The notes beneath the pieces are model-generated. The model did no database searches and was not told the origin of the DNA. It was given only the letters and a program-made list of their open reading frames with translations. Position numbers and translations under genes: made by a program. A DNA stretch of 64,000 nt from Anastatus disparis (taxonomy: Eukaryota > Arthropoda > Insecta > Hymenoptera > Eupelmidae), in the NCBI GenBank assembly GCA_017163975.1, contig JAFFSR010000242.1, forward strand, positions 1,761,001 through 1,825,000, read 5' to 3'. Every line of letters begins with the position of its first letter. Position 1 is the first letter of the stretch. Of this stretch, positions 46,892 to 57,739 are shown piece by piece.

Positions 46892-48367
46892 TCCTGCAAT
46901 GTGGGGACTGTTGAGTGTTGATATTTTCGATTAAACGATTATCGGTGGGATGCAGTGTAGCTTTATCGATAGCCACACTCGCACGATTTATCTTGCAATC
47001 CAACGATATTCGTCACACCACAAGAATGGTCCAGCTGGCTAGCCTGATATCTGTAACAAACAAATACAAATGCAACATTATTAAATTATCTTCACTCACA
47101 TTTATTGTTTATTTTTAATAAGATTAAATTTTAGATAAGAACGTGAACATACAATGAAAATATATTGATTATAATTTGAAAACAATTTATTTCATTTTGC
47201 AACAAAAAAATTGTTTTTTTAAATAATTTCCAACAAGGCTAAAATAGTTTCTTTTACAATTAATAGAATTATAATGTATAATTAGAAAGTACTGGCATAC
47301 AAGAAAATTAAAGAAAGTATAAATACAAGCGGAACAAGCTCTGTTTTTAAGTGCATCATTCATCGCTTTCGTGCGTTTGTTGATCAACAGACTTTTAAAT
47401 GCCTAATCTTTCATTGGCACGATTCAGTGCAAAATACATGTATAGCTATGCCCCTTATGAATATAGTACTGATTGCAGAGTTATCACACAAAAAGTGAGT
47501 ATTGATACTTGAAAATTTGACGGAGGTGAAAGTTTGTGGCATACTTTTGGTTTATCGCGCCTTTGAAAATTAAACTAAAAAATATCTATTTTTAAAGGCG
47601 AAGAAAAAAGAATTTACGAAATTTTACTTGAAATTGATCAACGAATCTTTTTGTTTTTTCTTCAATTAGAATTTTTTATTTTATTAATTTCTTCACTTTT
47701 ATACGCAACAAACGAAATGTGAGATAATAATAAAATATACAATAGTTTCTCAAGTGGATGTAACAAAAAAGTTTTGTAACAATTATTTTTTCCAGAAAAA
47801 AAACATTTTAAAAAAAAAAACATATCTTTAGAATGTGGGACAAAATTACGGAAAAAAAATGTTTATTATCCGTCCTCCTTTTACGATTTGACATTGTGCC
47901 GAGGGTAATTCTCTTTGCCAATCGGCAAGTTTAAAAAAAAAAACATATATACAGATATAGCAGCGTCATGCACAAACGGAACTGCCGATTATGCAAGAGA
48001 GTCGCTCGCGTTTTATATATAACACATATACATATATTTTATTTTTTCTTTTACTACGTACCTCGACTCGACTCGCGCGGACACACGGAAAAAAATAAAA
48101 CAGTAGAACTGTCGAAAAACATGGTAAATCAATGGAAAAAGATAGGTTGTTTTAGCTTTCTATCAAATAAGCAAAAGCTTTTTTAAAAAAATGGAATTTT
48201 TCCATATTTTGTAAGCGGATTTCACTTTTTATCATTAAAATTAAAACTCCGTTTGATGTATGGAGTTAATTCTTGATATAAAAGGAAAAAACTTCTTTAG
48301 ATTAAAGTAATAATAATTTTAAATAAAGATTAGTCTAATTTTCTAAATTAAAATATATTATTAAAAA

Positions 48368-48407
<40 letters not shown>

Positions 48408-48599
48408 TGCTATATATATATATATATATATTAATTGCTATATTTACATTTTTCACCTAAAATTTGTAAATGATATACCGAAATTTCTCAAGTTTTACTT
48501 TTAAATAAAAAATAAATACTTAACATAAAACAATAAAAGCAATAGTTGAAAAAATAGTACCCAAGCTTTCCTGGCAACCTGGACATCGTCTACAAGAAC
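46892..48599. other. Cyclin G 5' region, noncoding
   Basis: Contains the 5' UTR part up to an acceptor (TTTGTTACAG) near 47,051. A short GC-richer segment around 48,060-48,090 could belong to a distal promoter or first exon, but there is no direct support. No other gene is recognised. Confidence 0.4.
48369..48432. repeat. (TA)n microsatellite, interrupted
   Basis: Two runs of TA dinucleotides separated by TTAATTGC, a motif that recurs after the second run. Confidence 0.95.
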
Positions 48600-49960
48600 G
48601 ACTTCAGAATTTTCATATATTGTTGATTAAGTTAACATGAATTTTATTAAAAACCCTGAGTAAATTTATTTGTATTTTTGATACGTGGGATTTACGGAAA
48701 CTTTCATTAATGACACTTCGGTTTATGGAATTTATAGAGAATTTCTCTAATGAAAGGTTTGTGGTTTTTTTACTAATAATGTCCTTAACTTATGGGATTT
48801 ATACCAAATTCGGCATGATATTTTTGATGCTTAGAGTTTATAGAAATCCTCAACTATAATCTTTACAGCTTAAGGGATTTATGGGAATAGTTGATGATAG
48901 TATTTTTTTAAATAAAAAATTTATATTTATTTTATAAATGGTGTTTTTAAATTACAGAACTTATGGGAATTTTGAGTATACACGATTCATAGAGAACATT
49001 ACTAATACTATGGGAATTTCGAACAATAGTGTTTTTGTTTTCGGAAATTTTGTCGGAATTTCCGATAACGGTGCTTTGTTACTAGTAGGATTCATATGAA
49101 ATTTAGCTAAAGATATTTTTGATAATTCATTATGAGATTTATGGGGGTTTTCATCAACAAGGCTTATAGAAATGTTGTTAATAACGTTTTTAGTTTATAA
49201 AATTCATGCAAGATTTAATTCATTGTATTTTTGCTTCAATTACTTGACAAGAATTTTCTCAAATGGCGTTTTCAGTTTATGGAATTCTAGCGAAATTTTG
49301 CAAAGGTTTTTTATTTATGAAGTTTATTGAATTTCTCATTAGTAATGTTAGCGACTTATAAAGTTTATATGAAAAATCTTATTTTATCGTATGGAGTTCA
49401 TGGATCCCGCTATTATTGATTGGGTGTAGATAGAGTAAGGATATACAGTATATGGCATTATTTGTGTAGGGTGTACGGATGGACACATCATATTTTGAAA
49501 GTCCATGAGTCTACAATTAATTGAGTTAAAGTTTTAAGTTGAGCGTTAATAGGCTCAGTTTCGATTATTTTAGGGTTCATGTGTTTATAGATTTATAAAT
49601 TTATAATTTGTGGGTTTGGGGCTTATGGGTTCAGGTTTGAGAGATGTAGGGTTTACGGATATCGGGTTTTCTGAATTTAACTTTATGGATTCTAGTATTA
49701 TGAGAGTTGATGAAATGAAGGTATAAAGTATGTGTTTTTATGAGTGTAGAATGCACGGGCGTCCATACATCATATTCTGAGAGTTTACAATTAATTGACA
49801 TAGGTTTGAAATTTATGGATCCGAGGTTCTTGGTTGATGGGTTTGGAATTTAGGATTTATGAGTTTATAATTTGTAGGTCTAGGATTTACAAGTTCATGG
49901 GTTTAGGGCTTTCTGATGCAACCTTTATAGGTCAAAGAATGACAGTCTAATGGGTTTTTT
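48600..49960. repeat. degenerate minisatellite
   Basis: Loosely repeating units around TTATGGGATTTATAG and AATTTTCTCTAATGATG recur about every 50-60 bases up to about 49,400. Beyond that, GGTTTATGGGTTTA-like words dominate. Conservation is low. No gene is present. Confidence 0.45.
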
Positions 49961-52539
49961 TTTTAAATTAATATCATAAGAATTTATAATGATCAGACTT
50001 GTTGATGTAATTTTTGTGTTGTTTCTCATAATTTGGATTCGAAGGTGTTCCTTTTGGACACTAAATATTGCACAACTACTATTGGACTTCTAAAGTTATA
50101 ATTTACATAGCGACTTACAAGGATAAGTCCCAACCTCAGAAAAAATAAATCTGAAGTTTCCAACATTGTTAATAACGAAAATTCGTTTTTGCCATTCTAA
50201 CCTCAAAATCGCAACTTCGTTGCTCTTTTTTGCTCTCATCGCAAAAAAATACGGATCGCAACTGGTATGAAAAGGCTTTTTACGAAACTTGTTACGACTC
50301 TCGCCTTCGGCTCGGACCGTAAACTTCTAGTTTCGTAAATAAAGCCTTTTCATTCCCGTTACGAAATGTATTATTTTTTCTAAAATTTTGAATTGTTTTT
50401 GGAATAATAAGAATGATTAGAAAAAGCAAATAAACAATAAAAACGACAGTTGGAACCGTTTGAAAATGAATTTATGCAATTCATTCTATAAAAAAAGGAA
50501 TGCGTTATCCGCTGAATTATGGCATTTGTACTAAACCAATTAGCCTTTTTTTCTTTTCACTAAAATAAAAGTTACATAAGAATACTTGCGGAAAAAAATC
50601 AGCATCTCAATCAAAAGTGAGGAACCAAACCTTACAGCTAAAAACTTGCGTCAAATCAATAATTATGTGTTTAAAATTCCAGCTGCTTCGATTGATGGAT
50701 AGCCTTTTTTTCTCGACAATATTATAAAGATAACATCAGAATACATATTTTGGAGGCAAGAAAAAGAGGTTAATCTGCCAACGAATGAAGCTAGAATTTC
50801 TATTATATAAAACTATTGATTTAGCTATAGTTTTTAGATGTTAGGTTTGGTTTCATACTTTTGATTAAGATATAAATTTTTTTAGACAGATGGTTATTTA
50901 ACCTTTAATTCGAATAAAAGGCTAATTCGCCAATCGATGGAGTTAGAATTTCGATAAGATCGAAATAAATGATTTGACGAAAGTTTTTAAATATAAAATT
51001 TAATTCTTTAGTTTTGATTGTAAGCTATATTCTTGTTTTATTTTTAAAAACCTTCCTTTCAATATTAAGAAAAAAGCCAATCCACCAATCAAAGCAGTGC
51101 TAATTATTTTAAGTACCAAATTGTTAATATGACGGAGTTTTTAACACTTAAGTTTGGTTCCTTACTTTATTATTAAGATACTGATTATTTTTTTGGATGC
51201 ATTTTCATATAAACTTGATTTTAGCGTCAAGCAAAAAGGTTAATCTGCCATCGAAAGAAGTTAGAATTTTTATAAGTATAAATTTATTGATTTTATGGTA
51301 GTTTTTAGCTTTTAGATATAGTTTCTAACTTTTGATTGACATGAGGATTTCTTTCCAGATGTACGGTTTTATTATACCTTTATTTTTACTTCAAAAAAGG
51401 CTAATTCGCCAATACAAGATGCTAGAATCTTGTTAAGTATATCATTGATTTGTTCGATTAGTATATCTGTTAGGTTAGCTTCTCGACTTATGAATGACAT
51501 TTTGTTTATTTCTCTCGTGTATTTTAGTGTTATTTTTACAATATGTTTGAAAATGAAAGGCCTACTAATAAAAGCAGCTAAAATCATTAGGAACAAAATT
51601 ATTGATTCAAGGAAAATTTTTTTCTGGTTTGGTTCCTTACTTTGGATTGACATATTGTTTTTTCATAAATGCATTTTTATGTAACCTTCATTTAAACGTC
51701 TCGAAAAAGGCTAATCCACCAACAAAAGAATTTAGAAATTCTATAAGTATACAATTATTAATTTGGCGGTAGTTTTAAAATGTTAGGACTGGTTCTTTAC
51801 TTTCGATTGGCAGAAGGATTTCCTATTACAGTGCATTCACAGTAGCGTGTACACAAATAAATATGGTATCAGTCCTAGTATATTGAGGATAAATTAGGAA
51901 ATTTTTCCTCATTCGTTGTCGTTGTACCTTGAATGAAAGAAGACAAGAAATAGTTTTTTACATACTAGTGCACTTGCGCATGCGTTAAAATTTGAAAATA
52001 AATAAACTCTTACATTACGCATCCTGACGGATGAACTTAAACATAGTCAGTTTCCGACCAGCTAAAATGTATTTATCTTGAGTTTCGGAAATATGTTCAA
52101 GCTTAATCAGCTTATTTTCACCTTGAGTAGTTTACTTCAAGTATTCTAAGTTTATCTGAAACTCGAGGATTTTGCCTCAAGCTTCGATTTTATCTCGAAC
52201 TCAGGTATTTTACCTCGAGGTTGGATTTAAACTTATCCTTGGGCTTTATGTCAAGCTTGAGTTATTTATCCCATGTTTGGGTTATATTTAACCCAAGCTT
52301 GGATTTTATATTGAGCGCGAAGATTTTAACCTCAGGATTAGAATAAACTCGAGCTTGATCATTTTACTTCAACCTTGGAATTTTTCTCGAGTTTAGATTA
52401 TTAGGTTATTGAGTTAACTACCCAAGCTTGGTTTATTGGGTCAATGGGTCATATAACCCAAGCTTAGGTTATAGGGTCCAATTCACCTTAAACATAGAAT
52501 TAATTCCAAACTTAAGAATTTTTTCTTTACATTGGAATT

Positions 52540-52770
52540 CACCTCGACATTGGAATGTACCTCGACATTGGAATGTACCTCGACATTGGAATTCACCTCG
52601 ACGTTGGAGTATACCTCGACATTGGAATTTACCTCATCATTGGAATATACATCGACATTGGAATTTACCACGACGTTGGAATATACCTCAATATTGGAAT
52701 TTACCTCAACATTGGAATTTACCTCGACAGTGGAATATATCTTGACATTGGAATTTACCTGGACATTGAA
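52540..52770. repeat. 18-bp minisatellite inside the fold-back
   Basis: About 12 tandem copies of an 18-bp unit of the form CTCGACATTGGAATTTAC. Because 18 is divisible by 3, all three plus frames stay open and give repetitive false proteins. A shorter complementary array lies at about 53,210-53,450. Confidence 0.9.
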
Positions 52771-53807
52771 ATTTATCTGAATCTCGGGGATTTTACCTTA
52801 AGCTTGGGATTTACCACGTACCCGAGTATTTTACTTCAAGCTTGGAATATACCTCGAGCTCGGGTTATACCTTGAGCTTAGTTAATTTATCTTGAGCACG
52901 GGTATTTTCTCTCAAGTTTGAAATAATACTCGAGCTCTGGTTTTACCTCGAGCTTCGGTAATTTAAATTGCGTGCGAGTATTTTATATTACTAGACTAGT
53001 ATCAAATACACGAGCTCAATATAAATTACCCAAGCTCAAAGTAAAACTCAAGCTCAAGTTTTATTCTAAACTTGAGAAAAAATACCCGGGCCCCAGATAA
53101 ACTAACCAAGATCAAGGTAAAACCCAAGCTTGAGGTATATTCCAAGCTTGAGGTAACATACTCGAGTACAAGGTAAATCCCAAGCTTAAGGTAAAATTCC
53201 CGAGATCGAGGTAAATTCTAATGTCGAGGTATATTCTAAGGTCGAAGTAAATTTCAATGTTGAGGTATATTCCAATGTCGAGGTATATTCCAACGACGAG
53301 GTGAATTCCAATGTCGAGGTATATTCTAAGCTTGAGGTATCATACTCGAGTACAAGGTAAATCCCAAGCTTAAGTTAAAATTCCCGAGATCGAGGTAAAT
53401 TCCAACCTCAAGGTAAATTCCAATGTTGAGGTATATTCCAATGTCAAGGAAAAATTCTTGAGTTTGGAATAAATTCCAAACTTTAATTAAATTTAACCCA
53501 TTGACCTAATAACCCAAGTACCTAGGTAGTTAACCCAGTGACTCAATAACCCAAGCTTGAGAAAAATTCCAAGGTTGAAGTAAAATGATCGAGTTCGAGT
53601 TTATTCCAAGCTTGAGGTTAAAATCTTCGTGTTCGAGATAAAATCCAAGCTTGGGGTAAATATAACCCAAATATAGGATAAATAACTCAATAACCCAAGC
53701 TTGACATAAAACTCAAGCATAAGTTAAAATCCAACCTTGAGGTAAAATACATGAGCTCGAGATAAAATCTAAGCTTGAGACAAAATACTCGAGTTTGAGA
53801 TAAACTA

Positions 53808-54471
53808 ACTAGGGAGTATCACATCTCCGGATCACGGATTTTGCTCTAACTTTAAGATAGGTTTTCAGATGTCAAAATATGGAAAAAGCCAGAGTTATAG
53901 ACCCCAACGCTCAATATTTCTCTAGTTGCAGGCAATTAAAGAAAATCACTAAAAAAGTTACTAGATTTTTAAACGCTTATAATTCTTTAGAATTGATAGC
54001 TAGACGCTTGTAACTATTTTTAAACGAAAGCTACATTCAAATCCTTTCAAAAAAGCACCTATAGCATATCAAAATATCATTTTTTCCCAAAGTTACAGCG
54101 TTATAAGAATTTGAGCTGAATTTCCTTTTAAAAATATTAATTAATGATAAATGTTAAAATGTAGTACAATTTTTATGACGCTGTAACTTTGGGAAAAATA
54201 ATATTTTGATATGCTATAGGTGCTTTTTTGAAAGGATTTGAACGTAGCTTTCGTTTAAAAATAGTTACAAGCGTCTAGCTATCAATGCTAAAGAATTATA
54301 AGCGTTTAAAAATCTAGTAACTTTTTTAGTGATTTTCTTTAATTGCCTGCAACTAGAGAAATATTGAGCGTTGGGGTCTATAACTCTGGCTTTTTCCATA
54401 TTTTGACATCTGAAAACCTATCTTAAAGTTAGAGCAAAATCCGTGATCCGGAGATGTGATACTCTCCTAGT
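53808..54471. mobile_element. palindromic MITE, family A copy 3 (nested)
   Basis: 664 bp, ends ACTAGGGAGTATCACATCTC and complement, with the shared CCGGATCACGGATTTTGCT block. The arms are near-perfect mirror images around about 54,140, cleaner than the other two copies, which suggests the most recent insertion. Confidence 0.88.
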
Positions 54472-56545
54472 AAGAAAACTCGAAGGAAAATACTCCAGGT
54501 GAAAATAAGTTGATTAAGTTTGAACATATTTCCGGAACTCGAGGTAAATACATTTTAGCTGGACAGAAACTATGTTTAAGTTCATCCGTCACGATGCGTA
54601 GTGTAAGAGTTTATATATTTTCAAATTTAAACGCATGCGCAAGTGCATGAGTATGTAAAACAACCATTTCTTATCTTCTTTCATTCAAGGTACAACGACA
54701 ACGAACAAGGGAAAATTCCCTAGTTTATCCTCAATATACTAGGTATGGAAGGACTGACACCATATTAACTTGTGCACACGCTACTGTGAATGCACTGTTA
54801 GATGTATGGTTATGTAACCTTTATTTTGGCGATGAATAAAAGGATAATCTGCTAATGAAAGAAGCTAAAATTTTATAAGTACGAGATCATCGATTTGCCA
54901 GGATTTTCCACCTGTTAGGTTAAGTTCCTCATTTATATTGACATACTGATTATTTTTTACATGAATTTTAATGATATCTTTAAAATATAGTCGAAAAAGA
55001 AAGGTTAATCCACCAATCATGATAGCTGGAATTATACAGAACGAAATTATTGATTTGAAGGTACTTTTTAGATGTTAGGTATCGTCACTAATTCTTGATT
55101 AACATAAAAATGTCTTTTTAGATATATGGTTCTATAACTTTTATTTTAGTGTCAAATAAAAGGCCAATCCTTTAATGAATAAAGCTAGAATTTTCAGAAG
55201 TCTAAAATAAATGATTTGACGGGAGTTTTTAGCTATAAGGTTTTGTGCCTTAGTTTTGATTGTAAGCCAGGTTTTTATTAAAATGTATTTTTATGTAACC
55301 TTGATTTTAGCATCTAAAAAGAAGGCTTATCTACCGATCAAAGCAGCTGAAATTATTTTAAGTAAAAAATTGTTAATTTCATGGCTGTTTTTAGCACTTA
55401 AATTTAGTTCCTCGCTTTAGACCAAGAAACTGAATATTTTTTTTATGTATTTTTATGTAACCTTGATTTTAGCATCGAAAAAAAGGCGTATCTGCCACCA
55501 AAGAAGCTAGAATTTCTATAACCATAAAATTATTGATTTAGCAGTAGCTTTTAACTATTACATATGGTCACTAATTCTTGATTGTCATAGAGATGTCTTT
55601 CTAGATGTACGGTTATGTGGACTTTATTTAGTGTCAAAAAAGCCAATTTCTCAATAAAAGATACTTGAATTTTTCAAGTATAAACTTATCGATTTGCCCA
55701 AATCTTCCACCTGTTAGGTTAAATTCCTCATTTATAATTAACATTTCGATTTCTTCTACATGTATTTATATGTTATCTTTATAATATAATTAAGGATAGG
55801 AAGGATAATCCACTTATCAAGGAAGGTGGAATTATTAAGATCGAAATTATTAATTTGACGGTAGTTTCAGCTGTTAGGTTCGATTCCTTACTTTTGCTTG
55901 ACATAAGGATTTCTTTTTTAGATATATGGTTTTACAACTTTCATTTTATCGACGAATAAATAGGTGATCTACTAATCAATCAAGTTGGAATTTTGATAAG
56001 AACGAAAGAAATGATTTGACGGGAATTTTTAACTATTAGGTTTGCTTTAGTTTTGATTAGATGTATTTTCGTGTAACCTTGATTTTAGTATTGAGAAAGA
56101 AGGTTAATCGTATAAATATAAATTTATTCACTTTACGGCATTTTTTTAGCTTTTAGATATGGTTCCTTACCTTTGATTGACATAAGTATTTTTTTCTAGA
56201 TGTGCGGTTATATAACCTTTATTTTTACGTCGAAAAAAAGGCTATTGCGCCAATGAAAGAAGCTAGAGTCTTTTTAAGTATAATATTATCAAGTAGTTAG
56301 AATATTTTATCTATTAGGTTAAGGAAAGTATAATTATTCCAAGTACGAAATTATTAATTTAATAAATGTTTTAGCTGTGAGGTTTGTTCATGACTTAAGA
56401 TGGGAATACTGGTTTCTTTTTCAATTTATTTTTATGTAACTTATATTTTAGCGTTTGGAAAAATGTCTAATCCGCCATTGAAAGAAACAAGAATTTTTTT
56501 AGTTATGAAATCATTGATTTGACGGAAGTTATGAAATCATTGATT

Positions 56546-57150
56546 TGACGGAAGGGACAAACTAGCTGTCAGAAATATTCCGAGAAAGATTGTTATAATC
56601 TTCTAAGGAATCTCTCAGGAAGCTTTCCCGAAAGACGATGGTAAGCTTCCAAGGAATCTAAATAAAAGATTACAGTAAAATATTTACAAAGTTTTCTAGA
56701 GTCCTACATATATGTTCTTTGAAACCTTATAAAAAGCTTCCATGGAAGCTTCCAGTAAGCTTAAAATGTCTGAGACAAACTAGCTGTCAGAAATATTCCG
56801 AGAAAGATTGTTGTAATCTTCTAGGGAACCTTTTAGGAAGCTTTCTCGTAAGACGTCAGGTAAGCTTCCAAGGAATCTAAATAAAAGATTTTGGTAAGAT
56901 ATTTATAAAGCTTTCGTGAGTCTCACATATAGATTCCCTTAAATGTTACAGGAAGATTTCATAGAAGCTTTCAGTAAGATTAAAGTGTATGGAAAAAATT
57001 AATTGTCAGAAATATTTTAAGGAAGGTTATCGCGTAATATTTTAGGGAACCTTTCAGGAAGCTTTAACGAAAGGATTACAGTAAGCTTTCAAGGAATCTT
57101 AATAATAGATTCAAGTAAGATAACTAGTAAGCTTCTAGAATCTAATACAT
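56546..57150. repeat. three tandem ~220-bp units
   Basis: Units begin near 56,550, 56,773 and 56,990 with ACAAACTAGCTGTCAGAAAT (third copy altered). They share AGGAAGCTTTC, AAGCTTCCAAGGAATCT and AAATAAAAGATT. The last unit fades out near 57,150. AAGCTT-rich words link them to the larger array at 57.7-60.05 kb. Confidence 0.85.
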
Positions 57151-57262
57151 TTTTATAGATTTATTTTATCGTTCATTTAACTTACAAATTATTTTATACA
57201 GTAAATAATTAAAATTATTACGCATATAACTCATAAAACGCATAAAACGCAAGAAAAATTTT

Positions 57263-57335
57263 CGACCTGATCGGAGCTTAAACCCATGACCTACAAATCA
57301 CGAAGCATCAACGCCACCTATTACGCTACGGTACG
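57263..57335 (-). ncRNA. tRNA-like Pol III promoter (SINE head or tRNA relic)
   Basis: On the minus strand TAGCGTAATAGG (57,328-57,317) fits an A box and GGTTTAAGCTCC (57,284-57,273) fits a B box; their 44-base offset equals that of a tRNA. The acceptor halves do not pair, and C at the fourth B-box pyrimidine position is T, so it is not a functional tRNA. It could be the 5' part of a tRNA-derived SINE. Confidence 0.45.
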
Positions 57336-57355
57336 CTTGTTACGAACACTGTTCA

Positions 57356-57533
57356 CAGTGATGGATTTCGAAGATGCTTAAATGATATCCAACAGCAAAC
57401 TTCAGAGTATATACTACAGAATAATATATTCTGCTTATACTCTAATTCTACCGTATACTCTGAAGTTGGCTAAAGGATATCCTAATATATAGATATACAT
57501 AAATGTATAAAGCATCCTCGAAATCCATCACTG
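57356..57533. mobile_element. hAT-type MITE, 178 bp
   Basis: CAGTGATGGATTTCGA and its complement form the ends, and the element is flanked by the 8-bp duplication ACTGTTCA (57,348-57,355 and 57,534-57,541). An 8-bp duplication and CAGNG ends are known hAT features. The interior is also palindromic (ACTTCAGAGTATA and complement). It is noncoding. Confidence 0.85.
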
Positions 57534-57739
57534 ACTGTTCATTTCTTATTTATATAGTTTTCTTCATACGTGCTGGGTAAGTGGCCGATTGCGCATGCGT
57601 TTTCGGCATGGTAAGTAGCTAATAGCACGCGCCACTTGTGTTTTGTCTTTGAAGCGTATGTTCTAGTTAAAAGCGTTAAGTAATGAAAAATAACGTCACG
57701 CAAATGCGTTAAGTATTCATTCCTTGTAAGTTTTTTTGC

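Larger units (their letters stand above)
51829..54797. mobile_element. 3-kb fold-back element
   Basis: The ends CAGTGCATTCACAGTAGCG and complement are flanked by TTA on both sides (51,826-51,828 and 54,798-54,800). Arms of about 330 bp pair well, then give way to mirrored minisatellites of AAGCTTGAGGTAAA and CTCGACATTGGAATTTAC units. A family A palindrome is inserted at 53,808. There is no transposase. Confidence 0.85.
50500..56545. repeat. satellite array, ~160-bp unit
   Basis: Each unit contains AAAGGCTAATCCACCAAT, GAAGCTAGAATTT, ATTATTGATTTGACGG, TTTTTAGCTGTTAGGTT and GGTTATGTAACCTTTATTTT in order. The landmark AAGGCTAATC recurs near 50,921, 51,076, 51,239, 51,400, 51,554, 51,708, then 54,840, 55,002, 55,160, 55,321, 55,481, 55,640, 55,800, 55,958 and 56,237, a spacing of 154-163 bp. 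Units are well diverged. The 3-kb fold-back element at 51,829-54,797 splits the array. Confidence 0.85.

Noticed and set aside
49500..49960. GGTTTATGGGTTTAGGG-like words as possible telomere repeats
   Set aside because: Insect telomeres use TTAGG; here the units are irregular and mixed, so they fit a degenerate minisatellite better.
52428..52875. Three overlapping repetitive ORFs (Trp/Asn, Ser/Thr/Leu or Ile/Gly-rich)
   Set aside because: An 18-bp unit without stops keeps every frame open; not a protein gene.
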